Shown: positions 25,840 to 37,848, counted from the first letter of the stretch. The stretch: DNA of 64,000 nucleotides from Charina bottae (GCA_023362775.1 JALMGJ010000012.1:27311001-27375000); one strand, 5' to 3'. The notes: generated by a model from the letters alone, not told the origin. A program made the numbers and translations.

Positions 25840-27599
25840 GATTAAGAGTGAGATTTTTCCTGGCTATCCCCCACCCCATCCCCAGATCCTTTCAGTCCCC
25901 CTAACCTAATCTTTTTCCTGAGAAGGTAGAATCATTTCTAAGGAGAACATAAGACTGCAATCAGTGCCATTTTTATTTGCTAAGAAGTGGGGCCCGAGCG
26001 CAGCTGTAGAGAGTAAGGAAGATGACCTTGACGGAAATAGGCAGGAACATAGTTACATAGGCAAAAGGGGATGAAATATTTTTAAAGTCCAGAACGATGA
26101 GATGACATTTGGAAGCGGCTCAGGTTGACACCTCCCTAATTCATGGAAATTATAAGAAGAAGGAGGTCCAGCACAATCAGATTTGCAAGATTCGGTTATT
26201 AGAACCAATCTCAGAAGAAGTAGTTTTAGCGCCTTCCTGTAGAGTTGATTTCCAGGTCTGGTCTACCTAGTGGGGCTGGGTACTCAAAGACATTTTGCAA
26301 ATAGGGGAGATAGAAGAGACTGGACATTTGCTTTACAGCAAACCACCTTCCCATTTATTTAATTCAAAGGTTTAAAAAATAAATTCAGGTTGAATAAAAA
26401 ACACCCTGGAGGGAGATATCGCTGGGTCACTGGTAGAATGAGTTTCAGCCTTCCTCGGTAGACTTTCAGCTAGCAGGAAAAGTGGGACTCAGGGTTTCCA
26501 TATGTTTTTCATCTACAGACACCAGGAGGATTAGATTCCATGTTCATAGTGGCCATTGATTGCAATAGAGCTGTGTGAAACCTGAAAGAGTTAGGATTAA
26601 GATCACCCCACTGGAGTAGATTTCTGAATCAAAGCAATGCATTGAATCAAGTGGCTGAAAGGTCTCCAACTAAAACTTGGCAGGATGAAACTTCTCTAAA
26701 AGGATTTACCAGCCCTGTTATTTTCATAAAATTATTCTATAAAAATTATTTATTTTCATAAAACACTTCTATAAAAAGTGAAGCAGCTTTAGCTGTTCTG
26801 AAATTTCCCTGTTGTCACTCATGGATGAATCTTTTTAAAAAATTGAATCTTGAATCTCAAAGCAGTTTGAATTGAACCATGTTTCTCTTGAATTTTCAGA
26901 CAATTCATGCCTTTTTAGAATCTCCAGTTTGAATAGAACCTGGCTGATTCCAGTATCAAAAAATCCTTTGACTGTTATTGCTGCTCTAGAGAAAGGCAAT
27001 AGACGAACTGGTTGTCAGAAGGACAGAAAATACATATTTATTTATCTATTTTTCATGTTACTAGTACCCTACCTTTTAAGACAAGGTCCCCCCAAGGAAG
27101 CGTACAAAGAAGAAGTCCTACAGAAATTAAGGATGTTCGAGAAGCAAAGCCACATAACTTTAGAACTGGATTTTTTAGGGGGGGGGGGTCATGTAAATTA
27201 CATTGAGGGTTTCCTGCTACAATGCTGTGAAAAGAATTCATAGATGTTTACATGACAAATCTCACTCCCCAAATAATCACAGTTTGAACCAGTTTACAAC
27301 TTAGCTCCCAACACTTCTTCTATTGCTTTCATGTATAACAAAAGGAAAAGGCAATAACCAAATACAAAATTAATTTAAAAGCAGAATGAAAGAAACAAAA
27401 GAAGAGGGGGGGAGGGAGGGAAAGAAAGAAAGGCTGTTTGGTAGAAAAAATATGACATCTTACTTCGTAAACAACAAATTAAACCTTGACTTATGGAATC
27501 GTACTTTCCATAAGAAAGGTAGAAGTTCAATTTGTAGCAGAAAGTGTACCTATGTCTTTCATCCAGAAACTCTGAGCTAGAGTTTTTCCACTGGAATCC
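25840..27599. other. intergenic; possible shared repeat near 26140-26290
   Basis: No gene. The segment around 26165-26290 (agcacaatcagatttgcaag ... ctacctagtggggctgg) is matched in diverged form at 59665-59780, so an unnamed old repeat is present. A G-run lies at 27177-27187. The 123-residue frame at 26872-27243 has no recognisable domain. Confidence 0.45.
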
Positions 27600-27826
27600 A
27601 GGTAGTCCTCTTTTAGCGACCACAATTGGGACCAGCAACTTGGTCGTTAAGTAAAGTTGTCGCTCAGTGAAACTGCAGCTGTGCTTATGATCTGACTTCA
27701 GCTTTCCTTTGCTCTACAGACCTGCGAAGGTTGTAAAGGTGAGGATTGGTCGTAGAGTTACTTTTTCATCACCATTGTAACTGCGGATGGTTGCTAAATG
27801 AGGCAGTTGTTAAACGAGGACTACCT
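27600..27826. mobile_element. non-autonomous DNA transposon, AGGTAGTCCTC family
   Basis: Terminal inverted repeats AGGTAGTCCTC and GAGGACTACCT. Sub-terminal tagcgaccacaattgggacc and gttgttaaacgagg occur in the order seen in an abundant squamate MITE. Non-coding; superfamily not assigned. Confidence 0.7.
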
Positions 27827-27829
27827 ATA

Positions 27830-28268
27830 AAGCAATCATCTTAGCTGCTGCCTGTGTATGATAAATCCATACTTTTTCATGCTTCAGTAGGTTCTAAATT
27901 GTTGGGATGTAATTTAGCATTATCACCTATACATCTTGGACCCGTATTTCTTTACCCGACACCTTATATCCAACCTCCTGAATATTGGCCAAAAGAGTGT
28001 CAAAACATACAAATCCAAAACATACCAGTAAGTGTCCCTTCCAACATATAGAGGTGTAAACCACAGATCCTCTGAGGTTTGATGAATGAATTTCATTCTA
28101 AGATCATGTAATACTAATTTAACAGACTTTAAAACTCTACCCCATTCATTTGTTAAAACAGGGTATTCCAACTCATTATTCTGAATAACCTGCAAATTTC
28201 CATATCCAACTTAGTACAGCTTTTCAGTTCAAAATAAAAAAAAATGACTGTAGATTTAGGGACTTCAA

Positions 28269-28314
<46 letters not shown>

Positions 28315-29170
28315 TAGGAACTTCAGACGTAGATAATGTATAAGACCCAAATAATAACCAGAAGGTGTTTTGAGTGAATATATTGTCATTCAGCAATCTT
28401 AGGTATTCCAAATTATTTTTTGTAAAACTTCAGATGAGTTAAAAAAGTGATTAGCAATAAGTGGGCCCAATATGTAGATTTTTTTTTTTTTGCCCATGAA
28501 CTCCAGAAAATAGATTCACCAGCAATTTCAGAGTTAGATTATTCTATAATGTCAATCTCGTAAGTGTTCAAATCAAATTTGAATCTTCTTTGCAACATGT
28601 TCCATATGTATGCTGCAGCTTTTCATGCAGGAAAAACAGCTGAGCTATAGCTAAACCAGAAACCAAGTCTGTGGGTCCCAATATTTTTTATATAATGCAG
28701 GTTAATTCTGTAAAGGCCAACTAAAATAAAAAAGGAGAAATAAATCTACAATTCATCTTTTTAGGACCATGCAATAGAGATATTTCTAGTTCTGACTTCA
28801 CATGTGTCTCCTTAGGCAACAGACATGAAACTCAGGAAGCTTTGATATTATGACCAATGGGTTTAAAGGTTGCTAAAATTTACTTTCATTTTGTTTAACA
28901 TTATTAATTAGCCTTTGCACTGTGTTTTTACTGTGCATGTGGTCACAGGATTTTTCTTTCAGAGTTGCGTTTTAGATGTCAGAATGATTTAGCTTCTGAT
29001 TCTGTGAGGGAACAAAAAATTGTCAGCTTGGTCAGTCTTAAAATCCTCTATGGGCCCTAGATTTGGGAGAAGTATTGTCAGAATAGACCAAGGCTGAGAA
29101 GCCTTTCCCAGGCCAAGGGACATACTCACGTTTGAGTGACATGGCAAGGGTGGCCAAGAACAAAATGAAA
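27830..29170. other. AT-rich intergenic; (AAT)n at 28267-28314
   Basis: No gene. A 48-bp AAT/TAA microsatellite lies at 28267-28314. The AT-rich surroundings may be old LINE sequence but I cannot place it. Confidence 0.45.
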
Positions 29171-29179
29171 ATGGGTCTC

Positions 29180-29960
29180 CAGTGCAATGAGGGGAGACTG
29201 TAAATTAATATTTAGTAAATTAAAGGCAAAAGATCTACAAGCTCTAGAAATGAGAGTCATGGAGCACAATGAAAAAATGGGATTAAGATTAAATATAAAG
29301 AAGACCAAACTAATGACAACAGGAACAGCAACCAACCGTCGAATTGACAATGAAGATATTGAAGTGGTGGATGGCTCCTGGCTTTTAGGATCAACCATCA
29401 ACAGTAAAGGTACAAGCAGTCAAGAAATACGCATCAGACCAGCACTTGGTGGAATAGCGAGAAAAGCCTTGGAAAGATATTCAGATATTGGGATGTGTTT
29501 ATGCCTACAAAGATTAGAATCGTACAGACAATCGTTTTCCGTGTGACACTCTATGGAAGCAAAAATCAGACAGATAGAGTGTCATGTGGAATAGAATAGA
29601 GAAAGCATTGATGCTTTTGAACTTTGATGTTGGAGAAGACTCTTGGGAATACCATGGATAGCCAAGAAAACATACAAATGGATCATAGAACAAATCAATT
29701 CAGAATTTTCCCTCAAGGCACAAATGACCAGGCTGAAATTACCATTTTTGACACACTGTGGGAAGACCTATTGTAGCTCTCTGAGAAGTCTATAATGCTG
29801 GGAAAGGTGGAAGGAAATAGAAGAGGACAACCAGCAGCAAAATACACGGACTTGATTACAATGGCGATGGGTGCTCCTTTGGAAGACCTGAAGGGCCAGA
29901 ATCCGGACAGATCCTCCTGAAGAAAATTAGGTCAATGGCTGTGTTCATGCCATATGCCTA
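29180..29960 (+). mobile_element. old RTE/BovB-like LINE fragment
   Basis: Translated + strand has LNIKKTKLMTTGTATNRRID, DIEVVDGSWLLGSTINSKG and a downstream block with gcattgatgcttttgaac, tggagaagactcttgg and ggatcatagaacaaatc. These correspond to the thumb and C-terminal part of RTE-clade ORF2, as in the BovB at 49.4 kb, but are a different, heavily decayed family with many stops. Confidence 0.75.
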
Positions 29961-30399
29961 ACCAGGTCAGTGAAAGCCCTGGCAGATGTCTTCACACAAG
30001 ATTCTAAACTTGCCTACTCTTAAACTCGGTTAGGGTTGTCGTGTGCGTGTGTGGCTTGGCATGTTGTGTGAACTCATCCCATTCGATAGGTATACAGGCC
30101 AGAAAAATGCATTAATTTTTCTTAAATTAATGGGGTAATTATCTCATAGTAAATGAGATAAGTAAAGAATCCTGCAGAGAAGATCTGTGTGGTTTTGTCT
30201 TCATGCCCATCACATAATTGCACCCATTGGTCCTTGGTTGCTGAAGCCCATGGGGGCAGAGGTGAGGGCCCCTTTGTCTTGAAGCTTTGGCTGAACCCCA
30301 GGCCTGCTCTGAGCTCTGCTTCCATCCAGCAGTGACCTTTCTGTGACCGAGGCACCTCGGAGCAGCAGGCATAGTGATTAGGTTTCCCCTGAAATGTTG

Positions 30400-30960
30400 T
30401 TGACACAAACAGTGGCCCATCTTCAGAGAAGTTCAAGAGTAAGGACTTCAAGGCCATGTCGCTTGAAAGCCAAAGAAAAGAGAACAAGCTGATTGTGATG
30501 ATAAGGATCTTTTGCATGCAAACCAAACCTTTAGCTAATAATACTCAATGCCCACAAAAGAGATCCTCTGGTCATTTACGGGTAATAAAGTATTAATTAG
30601 AATCATGTCATAAACTACCCTCGACCTTTCAGCCAAGACAAAAGCCATTCCTAGGTCTCTTTGTCATCTCCCCCATGATGCCAGCATTGTCAAATGTTGG
30701 CTACAGGTGAGCCACGACCTCCACCCTCTTTCAGAAAGGAGAAACCCCGTAACTTGAGGACGTTCACCAACTTCAAAGCTAATTAGCTTCAAATTAAATT
30801 TTCCACTCGGCCAGAGCACACACAATAAGATCTCAAGACACAGGAGGCTTTTACAAAAGGAAAAGCACAGGAAACTGGAGCAGGCGTTTAATATGCATCT
30901 AGGAGGGCTGATTGCGGGGAGGAGGGGAAAAACATAGTTGTCAATGGAGCAAAGCTGTCT
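30400..30960. promoter_or_regulatory. candidate conserved non-coding element
   Basis: Repeat-free 560-bp block. It holds TTTGCATGCAAA (palindromic, octamer-like), TTAATTAG, the palindrome AAGCTAATTAGCTT and GATTGTGATGATAAGGATC. Homeodomain-type sites are dense and there are no transposon signatures. Regulatory function is an inference. Confidence 0.4.
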
Positions 30961-31062
30961 TACTTCAAGTCAGTAACCCTTTTTATGGACAGTTTCGGAG
31001 AAGAGTTGTAGGACTCGCTCTGCTGAGGGGCTGACTTTTTGGAGAAGACTGCATACATTGCA

Positions 31063-31108
<46 letters not shown>
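31063..31108. repeat. (AAT)n microsatellite
   Basis: About 15 AAT units. Similar runs lie at 28267 and 32358. Confidence 0.95.
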
Positions 31109-31109
<1 letters not shown>

Positions 31110-32357
31110 AATTCCCACTGCTGGAACTCTCTCCCTCCAAAATACCTGAAGACCTTTTTGTACCTAAGCAATATAATTGTGATGTAGATTTACTCAGAAT
31201 TCAGTCCCACTGATGGGGATTGCATGACGCCTACCCTTGGTCGTTGAATTTCTTCATGTTCTAGGTTTGCACAGCAAAGTCAATCATAAAGTACCAAAAC
31301 AGGTTGGGTTCCTGGAACATGCTAAGTCACAAAGCGACTAAACACAGTTGAAACGAACCAACATTAGCGAGATATGTTAAGGCAGGTTCAAGTATGTTCT
31401 GAGAATCCAGCCTGTAAGTTCAAAGGGCTTTTCCCCCAATGACTATGCTTAGGATTGCAACCTAGCCTCTTGGCTTCCATGATTGAAAATTGGGTAATAT
31501 TGTCCAGTAGGAGGCCACACTTGGTTCTTTTCAAAGGGTGGCCTCTGAGGAACATGGGGACAGAGGTTTTGATGCTGTAATGGTATCAGTAGAGGAGAGA
31601 GCTGAAAATGTTGCCCCCCTTTTTGCATTTTAGGGGAAGGCAGAAAGAAAATGTAGAAAATTCAGCTACTCAAGCATTGTGGTGGGATCTGGTGACGGTC
31701 TGCAAAATGGGGTTTGGGATACCCATCTGGACTGGCTGTAGGCAAAGTGGGGCACATGCCCAAGTCTCTCTTGCCTTCGATAGACTTGAGTGGCCTCTGC
31801 ATATGGAAAGGAACTTCTTCTCCTCCTCCTTTTTTGTGCCTCCAAGTCACTCTTGACTCTTGGCAACTGCCTGGACTAGTCCCTGCAGTTTCCTTGGCAA
31901 CCTTCTCACAGATGGATGAATCTGGTAGATCTCTGGTCCTCCTACCCAGCAGTTTTTCCGTTGGCTTTGTTGCACAGTGCCGTTACTTATGGTTAATTGA
32001 ACCATGGGTTACTCTACCCAATTTTCTGGGATCACAAGACACATTGCATCATGAGCTAAGCACACAGGTTGGGATTGTACAACATACCGGGCTAAGATAT
32101 GGTTGCTAGTCTGTGGTTCAATGTCTTACATGAACTCAGCATCAAATCCACTAAAGTCTCAATTATTTCCCATCGAAACACTTGAGTTCTTTTTTTTTTT
32201 ACAAAACCCCCGAGATGGTAAAATATAGGTTTGCAATTGACTGTGCTTGAGTTCCCATAACATAGTAATTCAAATCCAAATAAACTGCATTATAGTTTAG
32301 TGTGACATGTGAATCCAACCACTGTGAGCCACTGTTGGTTGGTCTATAGCACATTTA
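31110..32357. other. intergenic, nothing recognised
   Basis: No gene supported. Open frames at 31608-32109 are not similar to known proteins. Confidence 0.45.

Positions 32358-32403
<46 letters not shown>
32358..32403. repeat. (AAT)n microsatellite
   Basis: About 14 AAT units followed by degenerate ATATAAT. Confidence 0.95.
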
Positions 32404-32837
32404 TAATATAATGATATAAATAATATACAGTATATCAAAAGCTTTCACTTTTTCAAAATGCCACTTCCTTGACTGTGTAGGATGAGGACAGAGGACTATG
32501 ATGTGAACCAAAATGTAAATTTAAATGGTCAACAGAACCCAAATGGTCAACCCCAATGTCTTGAACTCAGACAGACTACAACTCACATAATTCCAATCCA
32601 GTATGGTCAGTCACAATGCTGATGGGGAATTATGGGGATTGTAGTCCAACACATCTTGAGAGTCCTTGAGTGGGGAAGGTTGGTTTAGCATGATATGAGG
32701 ACATAAACATTTGTCTAGTCTTTGAAAGATAAACGATTTATTCATTTATTCTCATTTATTACCATCAATATATTTGAGAGTGGATATTTATTTGTTTTCC
32801 TTATGCATGTATATAAATGTTCTTATATACAGTTCAG

Positions 32838-34130
32838 GTTATTTGGATGAATTTCATTTAAATATTAAGAAAAGCTTCCTGATGGTAAGGTCTGAACAAC
32901 AGTGGAAGAGTTAACCCATGGAGATTGTGGTTCTCCATCTCTGGAGGCTTTTAAGAAGAGGCTGCACAGCCAGTTTGGTCTAGTAGTTAAGGCAATGGGC
33001 TAGAAACCAGGAGTCTGTGAGTTCTAGTCCCGCCTTAGGCATGAAAGCCGGCTGGGTGACCTTGGGCCAGCCCCGGTCTCTTAGCCCCATGAAGGAGCCA
33101 ATGGCAAACCAGGAGTATGTGAGTTCTAATCCCGCCTTAGGCATGAAAGCCGGCTGGGTGACCTTGGGCCAGTCCCTGTCTCTCAGCCCTAGGAAGGAGC
33201 AAATGGCAAACCAGGAGACTGAGAGTTCTAGTCCTGCCTTAGGCATGAAAGCCGGCTGGGTGACCTTGGGCCGGTCACTCTCTCTCAGCCCTAGGATGGA
33301 GCCAATGGCAAACCAGAAGGCAGAGAGTTCTAGTCCTGCCTTAGGCATGAAAGCCGGCTGGGTGACCTTGGGCCAGTCCCTGTCTCTCAGCCCTAGGATG
33401 GAGCCAATAGCAAACCAGGAGACTGAGAGTTCTAGTCCCGCCTTAGGCATGAAAGCCGGCTGGGTGACCTTGGGCCGGTCACTCTCTCTCAGCCCTAGGA
33501 AGGAGCCAATGGCAAACCAGGAGACTGAGAGTTCTAGTCCCGCCTTAGGCATGAAAGCCGGCTGGGTGACCTTGGGCCGGTCACTCTCTCTCAGCCCTAG
33601 GAAGGAGCCAATGGCAAACCAGGAGACTGAGAGTTCTAGTCCTGCCTTAGGCATGAAAGCCGGCTGGGTGACCTTGGGCCGGTCACTCTCTCTCAGCCCT
33701 AGGAAGGAGCCAATGGCAAACCAGGAGACTGAGAGTTCTAGTCCCGCCTTAGGCACAAAAGCCAGCTGGGTGACCTTGGGCCAGTCCCTGTCTCTCAGCC
33801 CTAGGAAGGAGCCAATGGCAAACCAGGAGACTGAGAGTTCTAGTCCTGCCTTAGGCATGAAAGCCAGCTGGGTGACCTTGGGCCAGTCACTCTCTCTCAG
33901 CACAACTCACCTCACAGGGTTGTTGTGGGGAAAATAGGAGGAGGAAGGAGTATTAGGTATGTTCGCCACCTTGAGTTATTTATAAAAATAATAAAGGCGG
34001 GATAGAAAATAAATAAAATTAAATAAATAAATAAAATGAAAAACTGGTTTTCCTGCACACTGCAGAGGGTTGGGCTTGAAGAGTCTTCTGTCCCCTCCAC
34101 CACTACAATCCTATGATTCTGTGATTCTAT
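32838..34130 (+). mobile_element. CR1 LINE 3' end, split by SINE array
   Basis: Left part: aaaagcttcctgatggtaag, gaacaacagtggaagagtta, ttctccatctctggaggctt and aagaagaggctg. Right part resumes at about 34040 with ttttcctgcacactgcagag, gggcttgaagagtcttctg and the terminal octamer repeat atgattctgtgattct. This is the CR1 3' terminus interrupted by the SINE array at 32967-34036. Confidence 0.82.
32967..34036 (+). mobile_element. tRNA-headed SINE with nine 102-bp internal units
   Basis: tRNA-like head (cagccagtttggtctagtag) is followed by nine copies of an internal segment. The shared word ggcatgaaagcc (atg at 33041, 33143, 33245, 33347, 33449, 33551, 33653; aca at 33755; atg at 33857) is spaced by exactly 102 bp every time. 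Each unit retains a B-box-like GTTCTAGTCC (GTTCTAATCC in one). A single tail follows: caactcacctcacagggttg, tatttataaaaataataaag and (AAAT)n. Because 102 is divisible by three, frames of about 306 codons stay open on both strands. These are artefacts, not genes. Confidence 0.9.
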
Positions 34131-34249
34131 TAATTACTACACTGTTGCTAATCTCAATAACGTCACTTCGCAGAGCAAAGTGCTTCCAGACAGAACTGAA
34201 AACTTCCTAGCTCTTTAGTCTTCTGAGCTTTTTTTTTTTTTAAAAAAGG

Positions 34250-34870
34250 AAGTCATGCCAATATCTGCCTTCCTTTGGCCAGAGAGTAAGAAACGTTAGT
34301 GGGAGAAATATCAGTAATTTTTCAAAGGTGGCCATTTCTTGCGTTAAGCTCTGTTGGCTGCAATGCAGGTGCCGAAAGGGTGTCTTGAGCAATGTTCTTC
34401 CACTCTGTCACCCAGGAAAACTCCACAGATTCAGGAGCACCGTCAGCCCCTGATGAATGTATAGGAATGTTTGCTTTCAGAGTTAATGCCCGCCGCGTCT
34501 CTTTTCCCCCTGTGCAACTCTAGAGGGCAGTCGTGAAAAATGAAGCCGACTTTGGTTAGTTGCGGCTGCGTTAGAGGCCCAGCAGCAGCAGCTGTGTTTT
34601 TGTACCCAAACACACTTCACTGTTTGGAGGGTAATTTAGAGCAATTACACCGATTATTATTGCTTTTCTAATTAGTGCTTTTCGTACAGAATTAGCTGAG
34701 TGTTTATTAGGAAACGCTTGTTGCCAATAGCTTAACTGCTTCGCGGCTGGTTTTTATCAACGGTTAGGAGGATTTTTAAACACGTCAATATACATGGGCT
34801 TGTTTTGGTCATTTGCTCTCGGATAAAAATGCCAATTAGTTGGGGGGTTGCATTGTGTGGCTGGGCATCC
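34250..34870. promoter_or_regulatory. candidate conserved enhancer block
   Basis: About 600 bp free of repeats. It has clustered homeodomain-type words (ctaattagtgc, gaattagctgag, gccaattagttgg, taatttagagcaattac), CG-containing segments (cccgccgcgtctc, ttgcggctgcg) and ataatgcc-like spacing. It looks like a developmental enhancer such as those in the gene-poor flank of a regulatory gene. No alignment was possible. Confidence 0.45.
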
Positions 34871-36033
34871 CACGGTGATAACCTATAGCCCTCTTGGTAG
34901 CTGCACTGCATCTTTCAGCACCTTCAAACAAGGTGGTTTTAAAAGATCACATATTTGTGTGGATACGGCTACGTGTACAGAGGTGTCCTTGGAGGGGTCA
35001 AAAAAGTCAAGATGATGGCTGCCCTGCCCCCTTTTGTTACATACTACATCACATGTGTGATACACCTAAAAAGGGGTGAGGCTTTCATTGCACAGTTATA
35101 GCAACCATCTTGGACATTTTTACTCCTTGTAAAAATGCTTGTACGCATATGGAGGTATCTAAAGAGGCAATGGCTGGGTTTCCGTAGCACACATAACTCT
35201 AAATCTGATTTTAAAAAGACAATTGCTGTGGCCACATGCAATCGTCAAGCAAGTAAACTCTATTCGGGCGTAACATGATGGTCTAGTTCACACACTATGC
35301 TATGACATGTTGGTTTCTCACTAAACTTCCACCTCTGGGTTCCATTTTCACTAAGTGCAGTGTAAAGTCTCCCATGATGCAACTCAGCTTTCAGATTTAA
35401 CTACTCATGTAAATGTTGTCCTTCCCAACAACACTGCAAATATGTTAGTTTGATGGAATCAGTGTGGGAATTGATGACAAGATAGTATTTCTATCACCAG
35501 GATCCAGTGAATCGATGGGAAAGGTTGGGTTTTCAGTTTTCATTTGAAGATGATCAGCAGAGGAATAACCAGGAATTGTTTACTGTATCCCTTTTCTCTA
35601 ATGAAATGTGCTCCTTATTTCTGAAGGTTGTTTATCCAGGAATCCCCAGTCTTTGGGGGCTGCTGGGCACATTTAGAACACCACTGCCACCATCTTGGCC
35701 CCAAAAATGGGTTTGCCCATTTCCAAAATGGCTGCAGGACAGAGTAAGTTGCAAAACACCAATTTATAAGACTGCTACAGATACATCTGTAGACATCCTG
35801 CCCCCCCCCCCAACAAGTTGCTTCCTGCTACCTGTGCTTACCTTTGCCATTTGGGGGCAGGTGGGTACATGTTCCCAGGAAATGCTGGGCATTTTTACCT
35901 TCTAAGAAAAGCGATGGGACTCATTTGGGGCCCACTAGCATTTATGTGGTGCAAGAGGATGGGGCTTTGATTTGTACCCTGCAAAAATCTGCTTCCCAAT
36001 TTTAATTTGCTTTGCTTGCTTTAATTTAATTTA
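34871..36033. other. intergenic; possible old repeat at 34990-35060
   Basis: No gene. The word caaaaaagtcaagatg at about 34999 recurs at about 43131 and in reverse near 41245, suggesting an unnamed repeat. A poly-C run lies at 35801-35811. Confidence 0.45.
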
Positions 36034-36161
36034 ATTTAATTCTCAGAGGGTTGCTGTTGTGGGGGAAAAAGGAGGAGGAAGGAGTATTAGGTATGTTTGC
36101 CGCCTTGAGTTATTTATAAAAATACTAAAGGTGGGATAAAAATAAATAAATAAATAAAATA
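36034..36161 (+). mobile_element. tRNA-headed SINE, 3' tail fragment
   Basis: gggttgctgttgtgggg, ggaggaggaaggagtatta, gccgccttgagttatttata and (AAAT)n. Same tail as the 33-kb array. Confidence 0.8.
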
Positions 36162-36400
36162 TCAACACATATTGGGGAAAGATGATAGGTCCAACAGATG
36201 GGGCCATGATGCAAGATAAGTGAGGCCATGTTGGGTTGAGTGCTTTTTATGGCAAGGACCAGATCTTGGTTTTTAAATTGTACAAAATATTAAGGCTTAC
36301 ACTATCTATATAGGGGTTTTTTGGGGTGGTGGTGGTGGTGGTATAGTTCTTACCTCAGCATGGCAGAAAACTGCTGATTTTTGGTAGTTATGGATGGAAG

Positions 36401-36773
36401 ATAGATGCTTTTGAACTGTGGTGTTGGAGGAAAATTCTGAGAGTGTCTTGGACTGCAAGAAGATCAAACCAGTCCATACTCCAGGAAATAAAGCCAGACT
36501 GCTCACTTGAGGGAATGATATTAAAGGCAAAACTGAAGTACTTTGGCCACATAATGAGAAGACAGGATACCCTGGAGAAGATGCTGATGCTAGGGAAAGT
36601 GGAAGGCAAAAGGAAGAGGGGCCGACCAAGGGCAAGATGGATGGATGATATTCTGGAGGTGACGGACTCGACCGTGGGGTTGCTAGGGGTGGCGACGGCC
36701 GACAGGAAGCTCTGGCGTGGGCTGGTCCATGAAGTCACAAAGAGTCGGAAGCGACTGAATGAATAAACAACAA
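36401..36773 (+). mobile_element. BovB LINE, 5'-truncated 3' end
   Basis: Encodes the ORF2 C-terminus: the WTARRSNQSILQEIKPDCSL block, KLKYFGHIMRRQDTLEKMLM, KRKRGRPRARWMDDI and RKLWRGLVHEVTKSRKR, ending in the cgactgaatgaataaacaac tail. It is flanked by an exact 11-bp duplication, ATGGATGGAAG (36390-36400 and 36774-36784). One frameshift or so in the N-terminal part. Confidence 0.9.
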
Positions 36774-37100
36774 ATGGATGGAAGAGGCAGCAGAAAAAAG
36801 GGGTTGAGGTTCTCACACACAGAACCAAACATGATTGTCTTAAAGTAAGTAATGTGGTTTTGCTAGCACATCAAATGACAGAGGATGTAGAATTTTGGAT
36901 CATTCCAGATACGGCAGATATATGGGGGATGATATATTGATTTTATTTTTAAGTATTTCATGCCATCTTTTGAGAGACAGTGTTGACCTGCATGTGACAA
37001 GCGAGAACATCCCCAAACATGGGCGTTTGGGGGGGGAGGGGCAAGTAACAGAGCTGTGTGTTGTCTGTAGCTTGAATCATGTCAACTGGATTTCTATTTT

Positions 37101-37149
37101 CTCAGTGGAAACGTTTCGCTCCTTATCCAAGGAGCTTCTTCAGTCTGAG
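37101..37149 (-). ncRNA. predicted hammerhead ribozyme, left arm
   Basis: Identical over 49 bases to the hammerhead motifs at 24.3-24.5 kb: CUGAAGA, seven-pair stem II, GAAAC and GUU. Confidence 0.6.
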
Positions 37150-37306
37150 CAAAGTTAGTAAGGGACAACAGCAAGCATGGTAATCTTAACGATCCTCCTT
37201 TAGATGATAAAGGGACTTAACATCTCAAAATAACCATGACCTAGCCCCAGGTGTAAGGTCACACAGCCACCTAGAAACATATTTAAGGATTCCCTTACTA
37301 ACTTTG

Positions 37307-37355
37307 CTCAGACTGAAGAAGCTCCTTGGATAAGGAGCAAAACGTTTCCACTGAG
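37307..37355 (+). ncRNA. hammerhead motif with core mutation, right arm
   Basis: Same fold, but the GAAA after stem II reads AAAA (37339-37342). This replaces the invariant G12, so the copy is predicted inactive. Confidence 0.55.
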
Positions 37356-37848
37356 AAAATAGAAAGCCAGTTGACATGATTCAAGCTACAGACAATTCCA
37401 CCTGGATGACTGAGAACCTTCATAGACAGAGCTGTGTGTTACAATATTGTTGCCCAAATGATGTGAATTGTAAAATTTGCGTCGCTTGTGTCTTGTAACT
37501 CATACGATTCACATAAAATCATAGAACTGGAAGGGAAGAAGTCATCTAGCCCAACTTCCTGCCCAGTTGGCTACAACGTTTTGGACAGAAGACCATCCAA
37601 GTCTATTGGAGGCCCTCCAGTGAACTCACCACTTCATAAGGTAGTTTGTTCCACTGATTGACAGCTCTTGGCATCAAGAAATTCCTCCTAATATCTAACC
37701 GGAATCAACCTGGTCCCGCCTGCCAGGGAAACAGAAAATAATTCCCCCAACCCCTCTATATGACAACACTTTAGATATCTGAAGACCACTTACATTTCTT
37801 CCCTCCATCTTCTCTTCTGCAGGATAAACATACCCAGTTCCTTTAACT

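Larger units (their letters stand above)
37063..37425. mobile_element. palindromic Penelope-like terminal insertion, locus 2
   Basis: Same terminal sequence as locus 1, in inverted arms (about 37067-37170 and 37258-37390) around a ~90-bp centre. An exact 15-bp duplication, ACAGAGCTGTGTGTT (37048-37062 and 37426-37440), flanks it. The long outer end is on the right here, whereas it is on the left at locus 1, so this is the same kind of unit in opposite orientation. Confidence 0.8.

Noticed and set aside
26872..27243. 123-codon + strand ORF
   Set aside because: No domain, an AT-rich setting, a G-run inside the frame and no splice or promoter context.
33000..33910. Regular direct repeats resembling a CRISPR array
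   Set aside because: Units are contiguous 102-bp copies with no unique spacers, in a vertebrate genome.
32980..33937. Two overlapping ~306-codon ORFs on opposite strands with a 34-residue repeat
   Set aside because: They lie wholly within the 102-bp SINE unit array. A period divisible by three keeps any open frame open, and the repeated peptide is translated SINE sequence.
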